Assembly: GCA_017622055.1 (NCBI GenBank)
Contig: JAGARY010000092.1
Coordinates: forward strand, 1-8,190
DNA from: Treponema sp.
GTDB taxonomy: Bacteria > Spirochaetota > Spirochaetia > Treponematales > Treponemataceae
Direction: 5' to 3'
DNA length: 8,190 nt
In this document: positions 1 to 5,671 of the stretch, in pieces
Numbering within the stretch: the first letter of the stretch is position 1
Layout of the letters: each line of letters starts with the position of its first letter
Translations under genes and position numbers: made by a program
The notes under the pieces: model-generated
Seen by the model: the letters and a program-made list of their open reading frames with translations, nothing else
Database searches by the model: none
What the model was told of the DNA's origin: nothing

Positions 1-213
1 AAATCAATTAAAATTCCATCAAATGTAAAAGAAATAAAAAATGAATGTTTCAATAATTGTTCATTTTTAACTCAAATTCATTATAAAGGAGAATTACATG
101 GAAATTGTATATTAAATTGTTATCAATTACAACATTTTCTTCTTTGTGTGTTGAACCAGAAACTTTTTCTTCCCAATTTTCACCAGCATATTCTGAAAAC
201 TCATTTTCCATAG
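1..213 (+). pseudogene. BspA-type leucine-rich-repeat protein, 3' fragment (disrupted)
   Basis: Frame 1 is open from the window edge to a TAG at 211-213. Its first 35 or so residues fit the BspA/LRR_5 repeat (IPxxVxxIxxxxFxxCxxLxxI): IPSNVKEIKNECFNNCSFL is followed by TQIHYKG. Proteins of this family are surface or secreted proteins built from many such repeats, so the gene must begin outside the window. From about base 109 onward the frame is simply the antisense of the DJ-1 gene on the other strand, so the last 34 or so residues are not real LRR sequence. I read this as an LRR gene broken by a junction near 107-112. The repeat assignment is from the visible pattern. Whether a protein is made is unknown. 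Confidence 0.6.
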
Positions 214-595
214 TAGGGTAGCAAGTAAAATTTTTATTTTTTAGAATTCCAAGTGGAGAAAGAACAATTACAGGAGCGGCACAAATTGCACAAACTAATT
301 TATTTTCTTGCCACATTTTTGTAATGAAGTTTTGTGCTTTTGTGCAAGCGGCAAGATTTTTAGTTCCGTTTAATCCGCCAGGAATAATAACTGCATCTGG
401 CAAACCTTGTGATTCACATTCTTGTAAAAAATCACTAACTCTTTTATCTGTGACTACAGAAATATTTCTTGAACCTTTTACATTTTCTTCACCTACAGTA
501 AAAACTTCAACACCAGCTCTTCTAAGTAAATCTACAGGAGCCAATGCTTCAATTTCTTCAAAACCTTCTGCCAACAAAACTGCAACTCTTTTCAT
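50..595 (-). pseudogene. DJ-1/PfpI (ThiJ) family protein, C-terminus replaced
   Basis: DJ-1/PfpI superfamily proteins (glyoxalase, deglycase, chaperone or protease-like roles in stress) are flavodoxin-like single domains of about 180-190 residues. The N-terminal GFEEIEA (11-17) carries the conserved acidic residue (E14), followed by IPGG (71-74) and the nucleophile elbow AICAAP with Cys105. After VVIDNNLI (155-162) the family normally continues with a TSRGPG loop, a helix and the C-terminal end. Here 19 unrelated residues follow, and they are antisense to an LRR gene (bases 50-109). The normal total length is therefore coincidental, and about 25 native residues are lost. The start ATG at 593-595 is supported by a GGGG Shine-Dalgarno six bases upstream. 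Cys105 is intact, but loss of the final element probably destabilises the fold. The family call is secure; activity is doubtful and the exact subfamily cannot be told. Confidence 0.82.
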
Positions 596-601
596 AAATT
601 A

Positions 602-652
602 CCCCAATAAAAGATAATAGTTAATTATACCATAAGTTTAAGAATTTATGTA
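602..652 (-). promoter_or_regulatory. Promoter and ribosome-binding site of the DJ-1 gene
   Basis: On the - strand an extended -10, TGGTATAAT (TATAAT at 624-629), lies about 28 bases before the ATG. The -35 is weak (TACATA at 647-652, 17-bp spacer), which is tolerable with an extended -10. The GGGG at 602-605 serves as the Shine-Dalgarno. Confidence 0.55.
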
Positions 653-675
653 AATCTGAATTCTAAATTTTTTAT

Positions 676-745
676 GGATTGCCACGTCGCTTCGCTCCTC
701 GCAATGACTCCTTCCTCTTAATTCTTCATTCATAATTCATAATTC
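676..745. repeat. Dispersed intergenic repeat, copy A
   Basis: The core ATTGCCACGTCGCTTCGCT plus CCTCGCAATGAC (676-708) has ATTGC/GCAAT inverted ends. It is followed by a tail of TTCTTCATTCATAATTCATA type (722-745). The same core-plus-tail organisation recurs at 815-868 and 7034-7097, which shows it to be a family. The rest of the 600-867 spacer holds the DJ-1 promoter, copy B and an AATTC-rich stretch. I see no gene in it. Confidence 0.7.
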
Positions 746-781
746 CCTCTCCCCATACAACCAGACTTCCCAATCACCTCA

Positions 782-811
782 CTCTGAATTCTGAATTCCG
801 AATTCTGAATT
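782..811. repeat. Tandem GAATTCTGAATT-type repeat
   Basis: Three to four tandem imperfect copies of TGAATTC occur between repeat copies A and B. The reverse complement (AATTCAGAATTCGGAATTC) resembles the block at 6925-6961 after the ATPase gene, so it probably belongs to the same repeat system. Confidence 0.55.
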
Positions 812-814
812 TAC

Positions 815-868
815 CACTCGCTCCTCGCAACGCCCCATTCCTAATTCTTCATTCTTAATTCATAATTC
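815..868. repeat. Dispersed intergenic repeat, copy B
   Basis: CACTCGCTCCTCGCAACGCC and the following TAATTCTTCATTCTTAATTC-type tail align with copy A (688-745) at nearly every position, with a short gap. It lacks the left ATTGCCACG part of the core. Its end abuts the TAG that would close the extended ACT-MBL reading frame. Confidence 0.65.
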
Positions 869-999
869 TAAATTAAACTCCCGTGTCCTGGGCAAATTGT
901 GTAATCTTTAAAAAATTCTTTTATATATTCCCGTTCGGTTTTTGCAATGGAAGGATTTTCGTCCACACCTGTCATCAAAAATGGAGCAAGTTGATTAAA
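868..999 (-). pseudogene. Detached C-terminal segment of the ACT-MBL protein
   Basis: Immediately after the TAA that ends the ACT-MBL frame, the same frame continues for 43 codons to a TAG at 868-870. It reads like a normal MBL C-terminus: FNQLAPFLMTGVDENPSI, then an EREYIKEFF helix, then YTICPGHGSLI. CPGHG is the usual last metal-ligand motif of metallo-beta-lactamase-fold hydrolases (the His263-equivalent in class B numbering). There is no start codon or ribosome-binding site for separate translation. This is seen directly. That it was once joined to the upstream frame is a strong inference. Confidence 0.75.
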
Positions 1000-2322
1000 T
1001 TATTTTTGTTCTGCACTAAAACCTTTTATGTTTACAAAAATGTCTCCTGTAAAAACGAGTTTTAGTTTTTCGCACACAATCAAACTTTCGCCTTTTACGT
1101 GGCCTCCATTTCCTTCAAAAAACAAAAAGTCATAATCAGAAAATTTTACGCTTCCCAAATATGTAAAAAGAGTTTTATCAATTTGATTTACCAGATTTAA
1201 CGATTCTTCTGGCAAATTTAAATTAGAATCACTAACAAAAGAACATTTCTCTAAATCTGGCTGCTGATAATCAGAAATAATTTTGCTCAAAATACAATAT
1301 GGTTCGTGGGCCGGATTTTGTTCTCTAAAATTCTTTTTGTGATTATGTTCCAAAACAAAGTTCTCATAACAGTTTTTGCTCATATAATTTTTATCAAAAG
1401 TGTTCAAAAGTCCAACGTGGTCCACATCGGCGTGAGTTATGAAAGAAGTTTTGTTTTTGTTATTAAAATCAGAAATCAATTCTCTGAAAATTTTTGCCAT
1501 TTCGTTTTTGTAGCAAGCAAATCCTGAATCTACAAATAAAAGTTCGTCTTGAATTTGCAAAATATATGTATTACTTCCGCAAGGTGGCTCAATCACATAA
1601 AGTTTTGAAAGATTATTTTCTTCCAAATCATAAGAATTGATGTTGCAAGAAAAATTTTCTCCTTTTCGCTCTTGAACCAACTTTGCAAAACGACGGATGT
1701 AATCAAAAGTTTTTAGTGGAGATTTTTTTTGTTCATCAAGAATCTGCATCAATAAATTTGCATTTACCAAAACAGAATTTGTTTGTTCTTGATTGAGTTT
1801 TAAAATATTTCGCATTTCGTTGGCAAAAGAAATATAAAAAACTGTTCCGTCCAAAAGTCTATCTGTAACTTGGTAATCTAAAATTGAAATTTCACAAAAT
1901 TTAGAAATTTCGTCGATTAAATCTTTTATTTCTTGGGTGTTTTCTATCAAGAGTCCCATTTTAAAATATTGAAATTCAGTTCCATTTTCCTGAGAACTTA
2001 TATAAGAAATATTTACTTTGTAATTTTTTAGGATTTCCAAAACGGGAGTAAGGCTTCCAGGTTTATCAACAAGTTTTAAAACAATCATTAAAATTTTTTG
2101 ATTTTCTTTTGTATCAAACAAATAATTTGATTTTTTTAATTCTTCTTCAATTTTTTCATGATTTTCAGAAGATGCAGAAACTTCAATAAAAAGTGTGTGC
2201 AAATCGATTGCCTTATTATAATTCACACGAACAATGTTTCCACCAAAAGAAGAAATAATTTGACTTGCCTTTAAAAAAGTTCCAGCTTTATCTGGAAGCT
2301 TTGTGATATAAGTTTTTCTCAT
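1000..2322 (-). CDS. Tandem ACT-domain / metallo-beta-lactamase-fold protein, truncated by in-frame stop
   Basis: Two ACT-type ligand-binding domains lead the protein: about 1-70 (LPDKAGTF at 9-16) and 76-150 (LVDKPGSL at 84-91). A helical linker follows, then an MBL fold from about 240. Visible MBL motifs are the first strand turn VDSG (264-267), THADVDHVG (296-304, H297/D299/D301/H302), GGHVKGE (406-412, H408) and TGD (425-427). The metal motif is HxDxDH rather than the common HxHxDH. The 440-codon frame stops at TAA 1000-1002, 40 codons before a CPGHG that would supply the last ligand; intact length would be 484. ACT domains usually sense amino acids, so an amino-acid-controlled hydrolase is possible, but the substrate is unknown. 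The ATG lacks a Shine-Dalgarno and lies six bases after a -10 box. A loss-of-function allele and a sequencing error are both possible. Confidence 0.85.
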   Translation of the reverse strand: MRKTYITKLPDKAGTFLKASQIISSFGGNIVRVNYNKAIDLHTLFIEVSASSENHEKIEEELKKSNYLFDTKENQKILMIVLKLVDKPGSLTPVLEILKNYKVNISYISSQENGTEFQYFKMGLLIENTQEIKDLIDEISKFCEISILDYQVTDRLLDGTVFYISFANEMRNILKLNQEQTNSVLVNANLLMQILDEQKKSPLKTFDYIRRFAKLVQERKGENFSCNINSYDLEENNLSKLYVIEPPCGSNTYILQIQDELLFVDSGFACYKNEMAKIFRELISDFNNKNKTSFITHADVDHVGLLNTFDKNYMSKNCYENFVLEHNHKKNFREQNPAHEPYCILSKIISDYQQPDLEKCSFVSDSNLNLPEESLNLVNQIDKTLFTYLGSVKFSDYDFLFFEGNGGHVKGESLIVCEKLKLVFTGDIFVNIKGFSAEQK

Positions 2323-2328
2323 AAAAAC

Positions 2329-2358
2329 AATATAGCGAAAAATAGATTACATTTTCAA
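2329..2358 (-). promoter_or_regulatory. Promoter of the ACT-MBL gene, apparently leaderless
   Basis: On the - strand, TTGAAA (2353-2358) and TATATT (2329-2334) are separated by 18 bp. The -10 ends six bases before the ATG, so transcription would begin at or next to the start codon. No purine-rich ribosome-binding site lies in between (GTTTTT only). Confidence 0.6.
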
Positions 2359-2387
2359 GTAAATCTTTTTAATAATATTAAATTTCT

Positions 2388-3101
2388 TTACTCATACTGT
2401 AGTGGTACATAAGGTAAAATGCCCCAAGTGATTTCGTCTTTGTAATGAACTTCTGTGTGAATCATTGAGCGGTAGTCGGCAGATGTTGCTTTTATGCAAG
2501 GATATTCAGGACAATCTTTACAGTTGGAAAGATTTTTTTTAGAAAGGCATTGTTTTGCGTTGCAATCTTTACAGCCGCAGTTTTCGCTATGGCAACCTTG
2601 GCAACTCATGGACCAATCTGTGTTTTCCCACATTTTGTTTAAGTTTGATATCATCAATTGTTTTTGTTCTTGTGAAGTCCCTTCGTAATGAACGCATAAA
2701 TCGCAGCGTTGACCACATTTTGAATAAAGTGCATTTTCCTTTGAAAAAGGCTTTCTATTTGGTTTCTTTTTGATTTGTATAAGTTTTTTGATTTCTTCTA
2801 ATTGTTCCAAAGTTGAAACATCAATGAACATCCATTTTCCATCGTGAAAAGTTTTTGAATTGTCGTAATAATTTAGAATGAATTGTGAAAAATCATTTCT
2901 TGTAGCTTCAAAAATTTCCCGTTCTTTTTTTCCAAAAATCACTAAAAATGTAAATTTATCATCATGAATATAAACAGTTAATATTGTTTTTTTCCCTTGT
3001 TTAAACTTTAATTCGTTTTTACCATCTCCAATTTCATCAAGACAATACTTTCCTCGCATAAAAAACATAGTTTCATGACTGATTTTTTCTAATTCATTCA
3101 T
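2388..3101 (-). CDS. DUF3788-like / DUF3795-like cysteine-rich fusion protein
   Basis: A 237-residue protein of unknown function. The N-terminal half (about 1-110) resembles DUF3788, with a compact LTVYIHDDKFTFLVIFGKKE strand pair (41-60). A basic linker (KKKPNRKPF) leads to a cysteine-rich half starting CGQRCDLCVHY (129-139). Twelve cysteines follow or are included (129, 133, 136, 167, 170, 175, 177, 180, 185, 194, 197, 202), in the CxxC, CGC and CKDCPEYPC arrangement typical of DUF3795, which suggests zinc or iron-sulfur binding. No signal peptide or membrane segment is visible, so it is probably cytoplasmic. I chose ATG 3099-3101 because GAGG lies six bases upstream; a TTG six codons earlier would put that GAGG inside the gene. 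It has its own -10 box. Domain names are from pattern memory. Confidence 0.78.
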   Translation of the reverse strand: MNELEKISHETMFFMRGKYCLDEIGDGKNELKFKQGKKTILTVYIHDDKFTFLVIFGKKEREIFEATRNDFSQFILNYYDNSKTFHDGKWMFIDVSTLEQLEEIKKLIQIKKKPNRKPFSKENALYSKCGQRCDLCVHYEGTSQEQKQLMISNLNKMWENTDWSMSCQGCHSENCGCKDCNAKQCLSKKNLSNCKDCPEYPCIKATSADYRSMIHTEVHYKDEITWGILPYVPLQYE

Positions 3102-3131
3102 ATTTTTCCTCGCAACCAAAGCTTTTACCCT

Positions 3132-3161
3132 ATTATATCACATAAAACATGACTATGTATG
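3132..3161 (-). promoter_or_regulatory. Probable promoter of the cysteine-rich protein gene
   Basis: A perfect TATAAT on the - strand (3132-3137) has a weak CATACA (3156-3161) 18 bp upstream. It lies about 30 bases before the chosen ATG and is divergent from the cstA promoter. Confidence 0.5.
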
Positions 3162-3209
3162 GCAGGTAAAAAAAAATTAATAAAATGAAAAATTTTACTT
3201 TACATTTAT

Positions 3210-3238
3210 TTAATTTTGCTGTAAAACTTTAGTATAAT
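3210..3238 (+). promoter_or_regulatory. Probable cstA promoter
   Basis: A perfect TATAAT (3233-3238) has a poor -35 (TTAATT, 3210-3215) at 17-bp spacing, which may mean an activator is needed. The predicted leader is about 65-70 nt, AT-rich, and shows no obvious hairpin. Confidence 0.5.
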
Positions 3239-3312
3239 TGAAGTTTAATAATACTAAAGAAATTTAGCAAAATTAAACTAATCTAAAATCATTCAAAATT
3301 TTGGAGGATACT

Positions 3313-4986
3313 ATGAATGGTGTAGTAATTATGGTTATTTCCATTGTTGTTTTAGGTGGGGCATATTTACTTTATGGACGCTATCTTGCTAAAAAGTGGG
3401 GAATTGATCCAAAAGCAAAAACACCTGCCTACGAAATGGAAGATGGTGTTGATTATGTTCCAACAGACAAAGGTGTAGTTTTTGGTCATCAATTTGCTTC
3501 AATTGCAGGTGCTGGTCCAATTAATGGTCCAATTCAAGCTGCTGTTTTTGGCTGGGTGCCTGTTTTGTTGTGGTTACTTATTGGTGGCGTTTTCTTTGGT
3601 GCAGTTCAAGATTTTTCTTCGATGTATGCATCTGTAAAAAATAAAGGCCGTACAATTGGTTTTATTATTGAAAAATATATTGGAAAAGTTGGAAAAAAAC
3701 TATTTTTAGCTTTTACTTGGTTGTTTTCAATTTTAGTTGTTGCAGCATTTGCCGATGTTGTTGCAAAAACTTTTAATGGATTTGATGCTGCTGGAGCAGT
3801 TGTACCTGCTAACGGTTCTGTTGCAATGACTAGTATGCTTTTTATTGTTTCAGCTGTTGCTTTAGGATTTATTATTAAATATGCAAAATTTAATACATGG
3901 GTAAATACTGGAATTGCTATTGCATTATTAGTTTTATGTATTGTTGTAGGATTGAATGTTCCAATTTATTTTTCATTAGGAACTTGGCACATTTCAATTT
4001 TTCTTTACATTGCAATTGCATCAATTGTACCTGTTTGGGCTTTGCTTCAACCTCGTGATTATTTGAACAGTTATTTGCTTGTTGCAATGATTGTTGCTGC
4101 TGTTGTGGGAATTTTAGTTTTTAATCCTTCTATGAACTTGAATGCATTTACAGGCTGGAAAGTTGGTGATAATACTCTTTTCCCATACTTATTTGTAACA
4201 ATTGCATGTGGTGCAGTTTCTGGATTCCACTCTCTTGTATCATCAGGAACAGCTTCTAAACAAATCAAAAATGAAAAAGATATGTTGCCAGTTTCTTTTG
4301 GTGCAATGCTTATGGAAAGTTTGCTTGGTGTTATTGCTCTTATTACAGTTGGATATTTAGCTACAAAAGGAAGTGTTCCAACAAATATGACACAACCACA
4401 AGTTTTTGCTAACGCAATTGCAATATTCTTAACAAAACTTGCAATTCCAGAAGATGTTTCTAAAACACTTATTACACTTGCTGTTTCTGCTTTTGCATTA
4501 ACAAGTTTGGATAGTGTTGCTCGTGTTGGTCGTCTTGCTTTCCAAGAATTCTTTATTGATAGCGAAAAAGATGAAAAAGATTACAACGCAGTAGAAAAAG
4601 TTTGTACAAATAAATATTTTGCAACAGTAATTACTTTGGTTTTGGCTTACGTTTTAGCAAAAGTAGGATATGCAAACATTTGGCCATTATTTGGTTCAGC
4701 AAACCAATTGTTAAGTGCTTTAGCGTTAATTGCTTGTGCTGTATTCTTTAAATCTACAAAACGCCAAGGTTGGATGCTTTGGATTCCAATGGTAATTATG
4801 CTTGTTGTAACTTTAGTAGCTTTGACTTTGACAATTGTGTCTAAAACACAACTTGTTGTTGGTGGTACATCTGCAAATGTTGCTGGCGATTGTTTACAAC
4901 TTGTTTTTGCAGTTGCACTTTTTGCACTTGGAGTAACAGTTGCATTCCAAGGAATTAGAAAAATGTTCCAAAAAGAAGTTGCATAA
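3313..4986 (+). CDS. cstA: Carbon starvation protein CstA-family transporter
   Basis: An integral membrane carrier of the CstA family. Characterised members (E. coli CstA, BtsT) import pyruvate or peptides and are induced when carbon is limiting. The 557 residues contain well over ten hydrophobic segments separated by short loops. Signature blocks are FGHQFASIAGAGPINGP (57-73) and VQDFSSMYASVKNKGRTIG (98-116). It is shorter than the roughly 700-residue enterobacterial proteins and falls in the compact class common in anaerobes. Start: ATG 3313-3315 has GGAGG (3303-3307) five bases upstream; the TTG at 3301 would place that site inside the gene. It is a monocistronic unit with its own TATAAT promoter and a strong terminator. 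Substrate choice (pyruvate versus peptides) cannot be read from the sequence. Confidence 0.93.
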   Translation: MNGVVIMVISIVVLGGAYLLYGRYLAKKWGIDPKAKTPAYEMEDGVDYVPTDKGVVFGHQFASIAGAGPINGPIQAAVFGWVPVLLWLLIGGVFFGAVQDFSSMYASVKNKGRTIGFIIEKYIGKVGKKLFLAFTWLFSILVVAAFADVVAKTFNGFDAAGAVVPANGSVAMTSMLFIVSAVALGFIIKYAKFNTWVNTGIAIALLVLCIVVGLNVPIYFSLGTWHISIFLYIAIASIVPVWALLQPRDYLNSYLLVAMIVAAVVGILVFNPSMNLNAFTGWKVGDNTLFPYLFVTIACGAVSGFHSLVSSGTASKQIKNEKDMLPVSFGAMLMESLLGVIALITVGYLATKGSVPTNMTQPQVFANAIAIFLTKLAIPEDVSKTLITLAVSAFALTSLDSVARVGRLAFQEFFIDSEKDEKDYNAVEKVCTNKYFATVITLVLAYVLAKVGYANIWPLFGSANQLLSALALIACAVFFKSTKRQGWMLWIPMVIMLVVTLVALTLTIVSKTQLVVGGTSANVAGDCLQLVFAVALFALGVTVAFQGIRKMFQKEVA

Positions 4987-5013
4987 TTTGTGAAAAAAAA
5001 ATCACAACTGTAA

Positions 5014-5060
5014 TGGGTCTGTCTAAAAAGTATTTTTTAGACAGACCCACAATTTTTTTT
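5014..5060. terminator. Bidirectional hairpin terminator between cstA and the GNAT gene
   Basis: A 16-bp perfect stem (TGGGTCTGTCTAAAAA, 5014-5029, with its complement 5034-5049) closes a GTAT loop. On the + strand it is followed by T8 at 5053-5060. On the - strand the A-run at 4993-5001 gives a T-run a little further from the stem. The position between convergent genes fits termination of both. Confidence 0.88.
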
Positions 5061-5508
5061 ACAAACTTTTCATAAATCGTAATTGTGTTTTTTCATCAGA
5101 AAAACCAATATTTCTGTAGAAGTTGTGGGCTTGTGTTCTGGTGCCCCCAGAATTTAGACGAATTAATTTTATGTTTTTAGATTTTGTCCATTCTTCAACT
5201 TTTGCCATAAGAGATTTGCCAATTCCATTTTTTGTGAATTTTGAATCTACAGCCAAACCAAAAATATTTACCATGCTTTCGTAATATAAAACATCATAAA
5301 TTTGGGCGTGAATAAAACCAATTACTTTCTTTTTATATTCTGCCACAAACACAACTTCGTTTTCAAAATCTATTTTTTGAAATTTTTGTAAGACTAAAGA
5401 TTCTGTACAATCAGAATATCCTAATTCATTTTTTGAAATGTCATTAATTGATTTTGCATCCTCTTTTGATGCTATGCGAAAAATTGTTTCTTGTAAAATA
5501 TTGTTCAT
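5059..5508 (-). CDS. GNAT-family N-acetyltransferase
   Basis: A 149-residue single-domain GNAT protein, which would transfer an acetyl group from acetyl-CoA to an unidentified amine. The N-terminal FRIASKEDAKSINDI (10-24) is the usual strand-helix start. VVFVAEYKKKVIGFIHAQI (52-70) forms the central strands. GLAVDSKFTKNGIGKSLM (84-101) is motif A with the K-N-G-I-G-K pyrophosphate loop, and AHNFYRNIGF (127-136) is motif B. Length is typical and the domain is complete. No clear Shine-Dalgarno precedes the ATG at 5506-5508. A possible -10 (TATAAA, 5517-5522) ends only eight bases before it, so the mRNA may be nearly leaderless. It is convergent with cstA (sharing the terminator) and divergent from the ATPase gene, so the palindromes at 5568-5650 could also affect it. 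The substrate is unknown. Confidence 0.9.
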   Translation of the reverse strand: MNNILQETIFRIASKEDAKSINDISKNELGYSDCTESLVLQKFQKIDFENEVVFVAEYKKKVIGFIHAQIYDVLYYESMVNIFGLAVDSKFTKNGIGKSLMAKVEEWTKSKNIKLIRLNSGGTRTQAHNFYRNIGFSDEKTQLRFMKSL

Positions 5509-5551
5509 ATTTCAAGTTTATAATTTTATTTTGGTCAGTGCAAGAAAAAGA

Positions 5552-5580
5552 TTGACAAAAGATTATCTGTCGAGTATATT
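5552..5580 (+). promoter_or_regulatory. Near-consensus promoter of the DUF4143 ATPase gene
   Basis: TTGACA (5552-5557), a 17-bp spacer and TATATT (5575-5580) make the best sigma70-type promoter in the window. The -10 lies wholly inside palindrome 1, so a bound protein would block polymerase. The predicted start near 5587 gives a leader of about 85 nt that contains palindromes 2 and 3. Confidence 0.8.
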
Positions 5581-5585
5581 CGATA
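5568..5585. promoter_or_regulatory. Operator-like palindrome 1
   Basis: TGTCGAGTATATTCGATA is an 18-bp inverted repeat with two imperfect pairs. It overlaps the -10 box of the ATPase promoter. Confidence 0.8.
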
Positions 5586-5599
5586 AAGAGAGTGTAAGG

Positions 5600-5617
5600 T
5601 GTCGAGTATATTCGACA
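5600..5617. promoter_or_regulatory. Operator-like palindrome 2
   Basis: TGTCGAGTATATTCGACA is an 18-bp inverted repeat with one imperfect pair, starting 32 bp after palindrome 1. A TATAAT (5619-5624) directly follows, but I see no matching -35. Confidence 0.82.
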
Positions 5618-5632
5618 ATATAATGGTGTATT

Positions 5633-5650
5633 TGTCGAGTATACTCGACA
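5633..5650. promoter_or_regulatory. Operator-like palindrome 3 (perfect)
   Basis: TGTCGAGTATACTCGACA is a perfect 18-bp palindrome, starting 33 bp after palindrome 2 and ending 21 bases before the ATPase start codon. In RNA it could fold as a 7-bp stem with a UAUA loop close to the ribosome-binding site, so action at the RNA level is an alternative. Confidence 0.85.
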
Positions 5651-5671
5651 GTAAAAAAAACAGAGGCGTTT

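Noticed and set aside
324..617. 97-codon + strand frame antisense to the DJ-1 gene
   Set aside because: A shadow of a well-supported gene, with no family resemblance.
1000..1002. TAA as a recoded sense codon
   Set aside because: cstA, the ATPase and the GNAT gene end properly at TAA in this window, so reassignment does not fit. A mutation or sequencing error is simpler.
4988..5007. TTGTGA-A7-TCACAA, a CRP-like inverted repeat just after cstA
   Set aside because: The spacing between TGTGA and TCACA is 8, not 6, and it lies downstream of the gene next to a terminator. More likely it is part of the terminator region.
5568..5650. CRISPR-like array
   Set aside because: The repeats are short palindromes with 14-15 bp spacers, and the first overlaps a promoter. 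This is an operator array, not CRISPR.
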